From NCBI RefSeq assembly GCF_001423405.1, contig NZ_LMNS01000038.1, forward strand, positions 347,119-411,118: a stretch of DNA of 64,000 nucleotides. The letters are read 5' to 3'. A program made the position numbers and the translations under genes. Every line of letters begins with the position of its first letter. Positions within the stretch are counted from its first letter, which is position 1. The stretch is from Methylobacterium sp. Leaf123. Lineage in GTDB: Bacteria; Pseudomonadota; Alphaproteobacteria; Rhizobiales; Beijerinckiaceae. This document shows positions 15,716 to 26,013 of this stretch, in pieces. Below the pieces are notes generated by a model. That model did not search any database, was not told the DNA's origin, and saw only the letters and a list, made by a program, of their open reading frames with translations.

Positions 15716-17913
15716 GCCGATGGCCCCGCAGCCGGATCGAAGAGCGTTCCGGAGGCGGCGGAAACAACTTGGATCAAGGTGCCGCTGGGCAGCGAGGAAT
15801 CGTCGTGAATGGCGATGGTCTGCTGCAACGCCACGATCATCCTGCGGTGGTGGCGGGTATGGTTTGACATGTGGCCAGCCGATCCAGTGTCGCCTTCGGC
15901 AGCTGCGACCAGTGCCTGATGCGATCTCAGAGCCGCCTGTGCCGCCGAGCGCTGAGCAGAATCGCCCTTCAGGATGAAGTTGTGCGGGCATGCTCCACAC
16001 GCAGCATGATTCTGGCAGGGCAGAATTGACCAGTCATGCAGACACAGACCAATGTCCGTCGAAACGAGCGTCGATATCGCGGCCTCGCGGAGTTCGGCAC
16101 GCTCGATTTCAGGAGCATCGTCTATCGTCTGGGCTAAGGCGCCCATGAAGGCGCCTTCTCCCAATCTCCGTTGTAACTCCGCGCGCATCTCCTCGGTCGT
16201 GAGATGGATGTACGATCGATTGGCTGCGAGCCTTTCCCGACCGAGAAGCCCGTTCAAAACGAGGTAGCCACCGCCCCCTTTGATGATCGCCGTCGAGATG
16301 TCATGCCGAAACTGATGGGTCAGGATTCGCACCGGCATACCGCGGTCCGTCATCTCCGTGCCATCCGGATGTCGGGGGCGAAGCCGCTCGAACACGCTCT
16401 CGACGCCAGCGAGTCTCCTCGAGCGCTCAGGTGCCGCACCGTCCGGTCCTACTCGGCTTCCCCGACGTGCAAGTATCCCCGCTTCGACTTTGGGGGCATT
16501 CCGTCCGCATAGAAAATCCTGAACCTGGAATATCGACAGCAGTTCGACGGCGTACGGTTTGGGTTGGCGGCCAAGGCCTGTCCAGCAACTATGCCGGAGC
16601 ATGATGCAGAGGTGTTCGTGGAGTGCGATGCTGCTGCCAGGGAGAGGTTTGTCCTGAAGCCGCAAGATGGCTGCATCAATATCAACGAGCTTCGCGAAGT
16701 CCCGTCGCCCCTTCCTGACTACCGGGATGCCGTTGTCGCTGAGCCATTTCCCACCCTGCCTGTCTTTGATCCGTAGCGGCGCGCAAATTTCCACGGCAGG
16801 AACAAGTGTATCCGAGGGGAGGTCGCGCCATGCTTCAGGGCGAGGCGCGCGTCCGGTCTCGGCGATGTAACGAGCAACCTCGCGCGCAGGCTCGGATATA
16901 CGTCGGATCTCACAGATCGCATCCATCACGACGGGTACACCTGCAGCCGGTATCCTCTTCGTATGGTGGCGTTTCTCCTTGGAAAGGCGATAGTGCACCC
17001 ATACCTCCGTGGGCGCCGGATCGACTTCGACCTGTTTTGCGGTCCTGGGATCGGGGCCGTCGAGGAACGTGCAGTCGGCCCCCATCGCCAGGATCTCGCC
17101 GATGCGCCATCCTCCGACGGCCATCAGTTCGACGACGGCCATGCGTAGGCGGTCTCCGTCACTGCCATCCCGGCGGATCATGCGGCGGACCTCGAAGAGC
17201 GCATCCCAGACGTCGGCGCTGATCGTCGCCCCGCGGAGTTTGTGCCCTTTTCCTTGATCCGCCTCCGTTCCTCCGGCGGAATCCTGAGAATCCGCACCGT
17301 CGGCGGCGAGGTCGCGCAGTTCTTCGACCATGTTCAGCCGATCGGTCGGCGGACGCACGATGGCTTCGACCTTCACAGGTCGCTCGACGATGCATGCCTG
17401 GTTGATCCACCTCGCGATCTGTCCGAGATTCTGCTGATACTGGTATTTCGATGCCTCCGAAATTCCTCTCATGCCAAGGATCGCTTTGCGGAAATGCCGA
17501 GTCTCGAGTTCGGTCGGCCGATGACCGACATCCTCGGCTGCGTCGTGGAGATGGCGTAGTGCGCTCATCAGATTGTGGTATTTCGAAGCGCCGGATCGGC
17601 TTCGACGTTCGCGCAGCACCACGATCGCCTTCGCGAATTCCCGGAACGGGGAGGTCAACAGCGGGCGTTGCAATGCGGCCTTCGGCCCACCTTCGCCAAG
17701 GCGACGGAAGTGGATCCGAGCCTCCCCGTGTATCGACCACACATCGGCATCGAAGTCGAAGTCCGCGCCGAAGACCCGAAGTCGTCGCGCTTCGGCCACG
17801 AGGCCAAGGAGGTTTTCCTCCGTTTGGCCTGCGCGCGGTTTGAAGCGGCCGAGCTCGAGGTCTGAGGTGCCTCGTACCGGCGCCGGACGCCCGTGAGAGT
17901 TCCAACGGCTCAT
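15712..17913 (-). CDS. ginC: GinC-like large tyrosine recombinase
   Basis: 733 residues; the ATG at 17913 overlaps the ginB stop (ATGA). The catalytic residues of tyrosine recombinases are visible: Arg in AVGGWRIGEILAMG, the HQFRHD box, and the nucleophile Tyr in ANRSYIHLT. A cysteine-rich C-terminal extension (CLHDWSILPCQNHAACGACP) probably binds zinc. The protein is about twice the length of a phage integrase, as expected for the third recombinase of GInt modules. It cuts and rejoins island attachment sites. The N-terminal 250 residues would be the arm- and core-binding region. The expressed start is supported by the operon overlap, because the frame runs open to 18159 as a shadow. Confidence 0.85.
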   Translation of the reverse strand: MSRWNSHGRPAPVRGTSDLELGRFKPRAGQTEENLLGLVAEARRLRVFGADFDFDADVWSIHGEARIHFRRLGEGGPKAALQRPLLTSPFREFAKAIVVLRERRSRSGASKYHNLMSALRHLHDAAEDVGHRPTELETRHFRKAILGMRGISEASKYQYQQNLGQIARWINQACIVERPVKVEAIVRPPTDRLNMVEELRDLAADGADSQDSAGGTEADQGKGHKLRGATISADVWDALFEVRRMIRRDGSDGDRLRMAVVELMAVGGWRIGEILAMGADCTFLDGPDPRTAKQVEVDPAPTEVWVHYRLSKEKRHHTKRIPAAGVPVVMDAICEIRRISEPAREVARYIAETGRAPRPEAWRDLPSDTLVPAVEICAPLRIKDRQGGKWLSDNGIPVVRKGRRDFAKLVDIDAAILRLQDKPLPGSSIALHEHLCIMLRHSCWTGLGRQPKPYAVELLSIFQVQDFLCGRNAPKVEAGILARRGSRVGPDGAAPERSRRLAGVESVFERLRPRHPDGTEMTDRGMPVRILTHQFRHDISTAIIKGGGGYLVLNGLLGRERLAANRSYIHLTTEEMRAELQRRLGEGAFMGALAQTIDDAPEIERAELREAAISTLVSTDIGLCLHDWSILPCQNHAACGACPHNFILKGDSAQRSAAQAALRSHQALVAAAEGDTGSAGHMSNHTRHHRRMIVALQQTIAIHDDSSLPSGTLIQVVSAASGTLFDPAAGPSA

Positions 17914-19532
17914 GGAGATGCGGCCTCTTCCGTCGCTCGAGTGGCCGCGACTTCGTTTAGAAGATTGCGGATGGCGCGGGCCGCATCGGCATGAAGCCCG
18001 ACAAGCCGACCTGTCGCTCCCGCCGCGCGCAGACGGTCGGCACGCGCATCGATGGCGGCGAGGACCCCGTCGTGCGGCGCGTGGAGCCAGGGACGGAAGT
18101 ACCGGCAGGTATAGCAGGACACGGGGGGTGCGAGCCGACACTCTTCTTTCGAACCGCACGTGCCGACTGCCTCGATTCCGCGATCTCCCAGATCGGCATA
18201 AATGCGATCCGCGGCGGAGCCTCCTGCCGCGGCCTCGTCGCGGTGAAGCCGGCCCAGGAAGCCGTCGACCAGCCCGTTCATGTATTCGGCTAGGGCGGCA
18301 TCCGTCCGCTCCTGCAGAACGCGCGCATTGTCCACGTAGATCGCGACCGTATTCAAACTGGAGTGGTCGAGACCTTCAGCGATTGCGAATGCCGGTACGC
18401 CCAGCAGAGCGAGGTTCGTCGCGAAGGTATGCCTCAGGCGGCGAGGCCTGACGTGCAGGAGCGCCCCTGTCCGCGGCGAAACTACCTTGAGCTTCGCGGC
18501 GGCTGATCGAACGAGTTCTGAAAACCCGGTCGACGTGAGATGCATAGTATACGCCTTGTTGTCGCCTTTTGAAAGCTGCTCGTTTGCGGACGGAGCTAGG
18601 AAGAGCGGCATGGCCCAGCTCGCACGGCGCATCGCCTCCGCTTCGCCTCTCTTTCGATTGCAATCCACGAGCTCTGCAACGAGACGCCCGACTACGGGCT
18701 CCAGCCGTCGCAGCTTGGAGGACTTGCGGGCATACTCGTCCTCCTGCTTCTTCTGCCGCGGAATGCGGAGGAAGTACGCCTCGGGAGCATGGGCAGGTCC
18801 CAGGCGCACGAGGTCGGACGATCTCAGAAGAGCGAGCGGACCGGCATTCGTACCCAGCGACAGACAGAGCCACAGAGCGACCCGCTCCCGCAGATCGAGC
18901 ATCGCCGATTTGATCGTGTGGGAGAGCGCCGCCACGAGGGCCTGCAGTTCGACGTCGATCAGCGGTCCCTCGTAGGGATCGAAACGTAGAACCGCGAGCA
19001 TCTCGCGTTTGTGGCGGCCCAGCGCGATCGCGTCGAGTTCCGCCGCGACTCTGCGGTCGAAGCCGCGGCGGGGTGGATGAATCGCGTCATCCATCCTCGC
19101 CGCCCATCTGTAGAAATAGCGCCAGCGGGTGATGCGGACCCGGTCAACGCCGCCGTCAATCATTTCGAGCACGATGTCCGTCCCGAGATGCGCGTCAGGG
19201 TCGCCGGCCATTGTTGCCATTGCAAGGGCGAAGGCGGCAGTGCCAGCGGCACACCGGATTGCTTGGAACTCTCCGTCGGCACTCGCGTACGAGCGCTCCT
19301 CAATCCGCAGGCGGACGAACTCCTTCGCTGCTTCCAGGATGGGGCCGGCGGGAATGCAGGTTGCGATCCAGTCGAGCCGGCGTATGCAAGCAGGATCTTC
19401 GAGGATCCAGACGTCTCCGGTCAGATCGTGTCTGGCGCCATCCCGTGCGTGGATGACGACATCGTTCTTCCAAGGAAGCTCGTCCCACGCATCACCGCTA
19501 GGCGTGGGGTTTCCGTCGTAGTTCATCGTCAT
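17910..19532 (-). CDS. ginB: GinB-like tyrosine recombinase
   Basis: 540 residues; the ATG at 19532 overlaps the ginA stop (ATGA at 19529-19532). The C-terminal catalytic region shows RPRRLRHTFATNLALLG (HxxR-type box with Arg-Arg-Leu-Arg-His) and the Tyr in LNTVAIYVDNA. The first catalytic Arg region reads LGTNAGPLALLRSSDL, in which the canonical Arg position is displaced, a feature I also associate with the middle recombinase of three-recombinase modules. A zinc-ribbon-like tail follows (CGSKEECRLAPPVSCYTCRYF). It acts together with GinA and GinC in site-specific integration or excision. Confidence 0.83.
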   Translation of the reverse strand: MTMNYDGNPTPSGDAWDELPWKNDVVIHARDGARHDLTGDVWILEDPACIRRLDWIATCIPAGPILEAAKEFVRLRIEERSYASADGEFQAIRCAAGTAAFALAMATMAGDPDAHLGTDIVLEMIDGGVDRVRITRWRYFYRWAARMDDAIHPPRRGFDRRVAAELDAIALGRHKREMLAVLRFDPYEGPLIDVELQALVAALSHTIKSAMLDLRERVALWLCLSLGTNAGPLALLRSSDLVRLGPAHAPEAYFLRIPRQKKQEDEYARKSSKLRRLEPVVGRLVAELVDCNRKRGEAEAMRRASWAMPLFLAPSANEQLSKGDNKAYTMHLTSTGFSELVRSAAAKLKVVSPRTGALLHVRPRRLRHTFATNLALLGVPAFAIAEGLDHSSLNTVAIYVDNARVLQERTDAALAEYMNGLVDGFLGRLHRDEAAAGGSAADRIYADLGDRGIEAVGTCGSKEECRLAPPVSCYTCRYFRPWLHAPHDGVLAAIDARADRLRAAGATGRLVGLHADAARAIRNLLNEVAATRATEEAASP

Positions 19533-20890
19533 TCGTGGTCGGCGTCCAGCAGCGATACGAGATCCTTCTGGAAGATCGCAGCGAAGTCGTCGGCTGCCTC
19601 ACGAACTGCCCGTTGGGCGTAGGCCTCGGCCTGCCGCGACCCGGGGCGCCAACCCGCGGCATAGTTGATGACGTCGAGCACGAACGGATCCTGCGGGCCC
19701 TTGGCGCGCAGCCTCGACCAGAGGTGATCCATCCAGCTGTGGCGGAGACGATGGGCGGTCACATGCCCGGCTTCGGGGGGCAGTTCGTCGCGCAGTTGGC
19801 GGAAGATCTTGTCGGCACCGCCGAGGGTCAGTGGTCTCGGCCGCCGGTCAGCCTCGTTCCGAGGGATGGCGGCGAGGAACAGGAAAGGCGAGGCCTGTGC
19901 ATCGCCGAAGCGGTCTCCATCGACGCGATGGACATCGCGCCAATCGAGGAGCGCCATCGCGGCGACATGGGGGAGGGTGAGCGTCCGCTCGAGTGTCTTC
20001 GCCTGTGGGCGGCGCCTGCGTGGATCCTGGTGATCGTCCGGTCGACGCCGGACGCGGATTCTCACTTGGTCGCCTTCGACGAGGACGTCGCCGAGTTTGA
20101 GGCCCAGCGCCTCCCCGATGCGCAGGCCGGTCGAGGCAAGAAGGAGAATGAGAGCGAAGTTGCGATGCCGCACGTCCTGGCGGAAGGCGCTGCGGCCGGC
20201 AGGAAGGGGAGGGGTCGTGGGTAGGATCGCGGCGAGGAGCAGCTTCTGCTGGTCGAGGCTCAGGCCCTCGCGGCGGACCTCGCGGGCACGCACACGGTGC
20301 CGCTCGAGACGCTCGGCGAAATCGACGAGGACGTGCACGATCGAGCGCCGCCGCACGGGATCGGGAAAGACGATGCGGGACAAGGTGTCGTCGAGCCAGC
20401 GCAGGTAGCTCGCGGCCACGCAGATGCGCTGGTTGAGGACGGGCTGGGACACGATGTCGGGCAGGAGTCGGATGGGTTCCTCACCGACCTCCCTGCGTCC
20501 CGCCGCAACGAGACGGTCTCGCTTGGCGATGGCATGGCGGCGCTGGCGCGATCCGGTAGGCGTGAGCCGACGCAGGTGGTCCCGCAGGTCCCGGGCTTCG
20601 CGGTCCTCGAACGGCTTCTGCATGCCCAACCGCTCCGTGCAGTCGATACCGCGCAGCGCGAACCAGTCCTCGAGGATGCAGGAAACGGCGGCGTAGGCGC
20701 CGAGGGTACCGGCCTGCAGGTCTTTCTCGCGCAAGTCGAGGTCGATCCAGAGCCAGGGCATGAGCGCAGGCACGCCGTCCGGTCTGAGGACGACGGGCAT
20801 GTGCTCCCCGTTCTCGAGAAGGATGTCTGCACGCCGGTGTCTGGTGCGGCCGGGGAGGGGGGGAGTGGGTCTGTCGGGGATCGTCTGCAT
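19529..20890 (-). CDS. ginA: GinA-like tyrosine recombinase, first gene of the module
   Basis: 453 residues from ATG 20890 (GGAGG lies 12 bases upstream). The C-terminal catalytic domain contains STGLRIGEALGLKLGD (catalytic Arg), the HRLRHSW box and Tyr in AEAYAQRAV. The N-terminal half, with LRDHLRRLTPTGSRQRRHA, would be the core-binding SAM-like domain. The gene heads a four-gene operon in which every junction is a 4-base ATGA overlap, giving tightly coupled, stoichiometric expression. Order and sizes (453, 540, 733, 171) match GInt modules, which lie at one border of genomic islands. A hairpin just upstream (20955-20975) may attenuate read-through into the operon. Confidence 0.85.
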   Translation of the reverse strand: MQTIPDRPTPPLPGRTRHRRADILLENGEHMPVVLRPDGVPALMPWLWIDLDLREKDLQAGTLGAYAAVSCILEDWFALRGIDCTERLGMQKPFEDREARDLRDHLRRLTPTGSRQRRHAIAKRDRLVAAGRREVGEEPIRLLPDIVSQPVLNQRICVAASYLRWLDDTLSRIVFPDPVRRRSIVHVLVDFAERLERHRVRAREVRREGLSLDQQKLLLAAILPTTPPLPAGRSAFRQDVRHRNFALILLLASTGLRIGEALGLKLGDVLVEGDQVRIRVRRRPDDHQDPRRRRPQAKTLERTLTLPHVAAMALLDWRDVHRVDGDRFGDAQASPFLFLAAIPRNEADRRPRPLTLGGADKIFRQLRDELPPEAGHVTAHRLRHSWMDHLWSRLRAKGPQDPFVLDVINYAAGWRPGSRQAEAYAQRAVREAADDFAAIFQKDLVSLLDADHE

Positions 20891-20944
20891 CGGGCGCGGC
20901 CTCCGTAGGCCATCCGATGGTGCAGCAATCTGCCGGGATCGCAA

Positions 20945-20978
20945 AAAGCCGAAAGGGGGCGGAATACCCGCCCCCAAA
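20945..20978 (-). terminator. Hairpin with T-rich tail upstream of ginA
   Basis: Perfect 8-bp stem (GGGGGCGG / CCGCCCCC, 20955-20962 and 20968-20975) with a 5-base loop. Read on the minus strand it is followed by TTTCGGCTTTTT, so it fits an intrinsic terminator or attenuator placed 65 bases before ginA. It would insulate the recombinase genes from transcription coming from the right. Confidence 0.55.
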
Positions 20979-21312
20979 CCCTTGTCGGTGCTGAACTATC
21001 AGCCTATCTTGGCGCAACCACAGGGAGATTCCCTGGGCGGCTCTACATCTTTTTTCACGCCTGTCGGTGTGAATGCCTGATAAGATACTAATAATGAATG
21101 AGAATTTCACCCGACCCTGTTAGTGCCAATTGCACCTCATACTGCACAGGCCAGCCCCAGCATTCCTCAACGCATCCTTCGCGATGGCTCGAAGGAAGCT
21201 GCCTTCACCTCCAAGCAGGCCGAGCCTGATCCAGGCGCTCGGTGAGGCCGCGGTGGATTGCTGGACTCCGGTACGTTCCGCATGCCCCGGCCTCCGGAAG
21301 ACCTTCCTAGGC
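20979..21312. other. Intergenic region upstream of ginA, no gene
   Basis: AT-richer than its surroundings between 21000 and 21120, consistent with promoter and possibly recombinase-binding DNA. The octamer TGTCGGTG occurs at both 20983 and 21062. No coding frame is convincing. An attachment site could lie here but I cannot identify a core. Confidence 0.3.
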
Positions 21313-23394
21313 TCAGAACCTGACGAGCGCGTCGATCCGGCGGCGGATGTGCGCGACCGAGGGCAGCGTAGCGTCGAACAGGGCGGGATGGTGCGGGCTC
21401 GGGATGTCAGGCATGGCAACCCGCGCGATCGGTGCGTCGAGGTCTAGGAAGGCCTCGTCCGCGACGACGGCGGCGATCTCCGCCCCGAAGCCGGCGGTTT
21501 TCAGATCCTCGTGTACGATCAGGCAGCGCCGCGTGCGACGCACCGAGGCCAGCACTGCCTCCCGGTCCCATGGCATCAGCGTACGTAGGTCGATCACGTC
21601 GGCCGATTGATCCCGAGCGGCCTCCTCGCACCTCGGTACCATCGCGCCCCAGGTGACGATCGTGATGGCGTCGCCCGACACCGTCGTCCGCGCCCGGCCG
21701 AAGGGGAGCGCGTAGTCGTCGCCCGGATAGGGGCGCCGAGCCCAGGCCATGTTCAGCATCGCGCGATGTTCGAAGAACAGCACCGGATCGTTGCCGCGCA
21801 GCGCCGTCCTAAGCAGGCCAACGGCGTCGTCGGCGTTGGACGGCACCGCGACCTTCCAGCCAGGATTGTGGACGAACGCCACCTCGTTGGTCTGGCTGTG
21901 CCAGGGATCCCCGCACTTGAGGAAGCCACCCGGCACGCGCAGCACCATGGGCGCCGCGAAGCGGTTGTTCGTCCGCCATCGCATGGTGCCACAATCGTTA
22001 ATCTGCTCCGTCGCGGGCTCGGCGTATTTGCGGAACTGGATCTCCGGCACCGGCATCAGTCCGGCGAGAGCCATGCCGACTGCGCGGCCGACGATGCCCT
22101 CCTCCGAAAGACTGGTATCGAACACCCGCCCGACGCCAAATTCCTCCTGAAGGCCGAGGGTCACCGCGTGGACGCCACCCTTGGGGCCGACGTCCTCGCC
22201 GAAAAGGACCACGCGGGGATTGATACCAAGCTCGTGATCGAGTGTGCGGCGGATCGCAGTGACCATGTTGATCCGCGGCCCCTCGGGGCGCGGGACATCC
22301 GTCGTAGGAGGTGGCATGTAGCCCTTGGTCCATTGGCCGCCTCCGATCTGGAGCGCACCCTCCTCGAAGAAGACGTTGCGCAGGATGGTCCCGGGATCGG
22401 CCGCGCCGCGCGCTTCGGCCCGCTCGCGAGCCGCCTCAGCCTCCGCTTTTGCGCGGTCCTGCGTCGCAGTCCACTCCTCCTCCTTGAGGAGCGCTGGAAC
22501 GAGGTAGGACCTGAGCTTAGGGAGCGGATCACGTGCCCATTCCAAGGCAACAGTTTCGGGTGCTTTGTAAGTCTGATTGTCATGGAAGCTGTGGCCTTGG
22601 AGCCGCGGCACCTTGAGCCGCAGCAGCGCGGGCGCACGCTTGTCGCGGACATGCGTGACCGCTCGATCAATCAGAAGGGCTGCTTCGGCCGGGTCCGTTC
22701 CGTCGCCCGCAAAGATGGCGAGACCCGGCCAGCTCTTCAGGTTGGCTGCGATGTCTCCGCCCGGGGTCTGGAAGCGCGAAGGCACCGAAATTCCGAAGCC
22801 GTTGTCCTCGATATAGAACAGCATCGGCAGTGCTTGCGTGGTAGCAATCGTTAGCGCCGCCCAAAAGCCATTGCTCGCAACAGAGCCATCGCCACCGAGC
22901 GCCACCGCAATCCCTCTCTCGTAAGCGGGATCCCTGAGTACAGTGCGATGATACTCGATTGCCTGCGCCCACCCCGCGGCCGGGGTGTACTGGGCACCGA
23001 CCCCGCCGCACATAGGCAGCGCCGAGGCGCCCCTACAGTTCGGATAGTTGAAAACCACACCGATGTCGCGGCCATCCGAGTAGCCGCCTGCGAGCCCCAT
23101 CGCCGAACCAAGCGCATCCGCCACATCGACGCCTAGCGACAGCAAGAGCGGGCGAGAGCGATAATATCCGCAAATCGCATCCACAGGGTCACTGAGCTGA
23201 CAGCCGAGCAGGATCTGCGCCATGTCATGCCCGCGAGCGGAGAACTGATAGAAAATCTTCTTCTCGGGAACGAGGCATGTCTCCTCCAGCGTGTCGATGG
23301 CGCGTGATAGCGCAACGAGATAGGCGACACGCGACCAGTCGATCGTCGGATCGAGGGAATTCCAGACGTCGGGTTTCTGAGCGGACGAGTCCAT
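21313..23394 (-). CDS. Fused alpha-beta 2-oxo acid dehydrogenase E1 component
   Basis: 693 residues; ATG 23394 follows GGAGAG. The N-terminal half is an E1-alpha domain: substrate-tunnel segment GHDMAQILLG, and the thiamine diphosphate motif GDGSVASNG continuing to IEDN around residues 170-200. After an acidic/alanine linker (about 310-345) comes an E1-beta domain: GEDVGPKGGVHAVT, DTSLSEEGIVGRAVGMALAG and the C-terminal transketolase-type domain (VTWGAMV, IDLRTLMPWD). Such fusions decarboxylate branched-chain or related 2-oxo acids and transfer the acyl group to an E2 lipoyl protein. No E2 or E3 gene is adjacent, so it must borrow them or be an orphan. It lies between the recombinase module and IS630; the substrate is unknown. 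Confidence 0.85.
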   Translation of the reverse strand: MDSSAQKPDVWNSLDPTIDWSRVAYLVALSRAIDTLEETCLVPEKKIFYQFSARGHDMAQILLGCQLSDPVDAICGYYRSRPLLLSLGVDVADALGSAMGLAGGYSDGRDIGVVFNYPNCRGASALPMCGGVGAQYTPAAGWAQAIEYHRTVLRDPAYERGIAVALGGDGSVASNGFWAALTIATTQALPMLFYIEDNGFGISVPSRFQTPGGDIAANLKSWPGLAIFAGDGTDPAEAALLIDRAVTHVRDKRAPALLRLKVPRLQGHSFHDNQTYKAPETVALEWARDPLPKLRSYLVPALLKEEEWTATQDRAKAEAEAARERAEARGAADPGTILRNVFFEEGALQIGGGQWTKGYMPPPTTDVPRPEGPRINMVTAIRRTLDHELGINPRVVLFGEDVGPKGGVHAVTLGLQEEFGVGRVFDTSLSEEGIVGRAVGMALAGLMPVPEIQFRKYAEPATEQINDCGTMRWRTNNRFAAPMVLRVPGGFLKCGDPWHSQTNEVAFVHNPGWKVAVPSNADDAVGLLRTALRGNDPVLFFEHRAMLNMAWARRPYPGDDYALPFGRARTTVSGDAITIVTWGAMVPRCEEAARDQSADVIDLRTLMPWDREAVLASVRRTRRCLIVHEDLKTAGFGAEIAAVVADEAFLDLDAPIARVAMPDIPSPHHPALFDATLPSVAHIRRRIDALVRF

Positions 23395-23476
23395 AGTGCT
23401 CTCCAGTCGGCCTGGCAGCGACGGAAACGAAGGCGCGCGAGACGATGAGCATCAGTATGAAACGAAGCGCCGGCTA

Positions 23477-24615
23477 GTGCATTGACGCTGACGGAGGATT
23501 CACGGGCGCACGGCGATGTGCGAGTCTGTGCGAATGGCTCAGACTGTCTGTGTGCTCCTCGATGAGGCGACCAAGGCGCGGCTGACTGGGATCTCCGGCG
23601 ACCGCGCGCGTCCGCTCAAGCATATTCTTCGCGCCCGGATCGTGTTGCTGTCAGGCGAGCGCCTTACGGTGCAGGAGATCGCGCGGCAGGCTGGTGTGAG
23701 CCGTCCTGCGGTCTGGCGTTGGCAGCAGCGCTACGGCGAGGAAGGCGTGGAAGGGCTGCTGCACGACAAGACCCGGCCGCCCGGCAAGGAACCGCTGCCC
23801 ACCGGGACCGTCGCCGAGGTGCTGGCCCTGACCTGCTCCGAGCCGCCCGGCGAGGTTACCCACTGGACCGGACGCGCCGTGGCCGAGGCGACCGGCATCG
23901 CGCTGCGCTCGGTGCAACGGATCTGGCAGGCCAACCGCCTCCAGCCGCACCGGACCCGCACCTTCAAGCGCTCGAACGACCCGGCCTTTGCTGAGAAGGT
24001 CGAGGACGTGGTCGGCCTCTACATGGACCCACCGGCCCATGCGGTGGTGCTCTCACTCGACGAGAAAAGCCAGATCTAGGCCCTGGAGCGCACGCGCCCC
24101 GATCTGCCGCTCGCCCCCGGGCATCCGGCCGCCCAGACCCACGACTACACCCGACACGGCACCACGACGCTGTTTGCCGCTCTCGACGTCCTCCACGGCA
24201 CCGTGATCGGACGCTGCATGCAGCGCCACCGTCACAGCGAATTCATCCGTTTCCTCAACGCCGTCGAGGCCGCCGTGCCGGCCGGCAAGGTGATCCACGC
24301 GATCCTCGACAACTACGCCACTCACAAGCACCCGAAGGTGCGCGCTTGGCTGGCGCGACATCCGCGCTGGACCTTCCACTTCACGCCGACCTCGGCCTCC
24401 TGGCTCAACGCGGTCGAGGGCTTCTTCTCCGCCCTGACGCGACGACGCCTGCGGCGCGGCACCTTCACCGGCGTCGTCGATCTTCAAGCCGCCATCAAGC
24501 GCTACATCGCCGAGCACAACGACCGCGCCCGGCCCTTCACATGGACAAAGCCAGCCGCCCAGATCGTCAGCGCCGTCCGCAGACTTCCGTGAACTATCCG
24601 ATTGCGTCAGTGCAC
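23477..24615 (+). mobile_element. IS630-family insertion sequence
   Basis: A 1,139-bp element with about 30-bp imperfect terminal inverted repeats. Left end GTGCATTGACGC and the reverse complement of the right end GTGCACTGACGC match, as do the inner blocks ending in TTCACGG. It is flanked by TA on both sides (23475-23476 and 24616-24617), the target duplication of IS630/Tc1 elements. It separates the E1 gene from the dctD gene of cluster A. Its transposase carries an in-frame stop. Confidence 0.85.
23534..24592 (+). pseudogene. IS630-family transposase with an internal amber stop
   Basis: From ATG 23534 the frame encodes an N-terminal helix-turn-helix (LTVQEIARQAGVSRPAVWRWQQRYGEEGVEGLL), then the first catalytic region ending in LSLDEKSQI. 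A TAG at 24077-24079 interrupts it; the same frame then continues to 24592 with the rest of the DDE domain (ILDNYATHKHP and FTPTSASWLNAVEGFFSALTRRRLRRG). Relatives have Gln at the stop position (SQIQAL), so a CAG to TAG change is likely. Without suppression no active transposase is made, although a few hosts might read through. Confidence 0.85.
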
Positions 24616-24663
24616 TAGAGCGACGGGAGGATGTCAAAGACAGGAAACCGGTCGCTTCTGCCC

Positions 24664-26007
<1,344 letters not shown>

Positions 26008-26013
26008 CGCGCG

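Noticed and set aside
21607..22854. A 415-codon plus-strand frame inside the E1 gene
   Set aside because: Antisense to a convincing fused E1 protein; no recognisable motifs.
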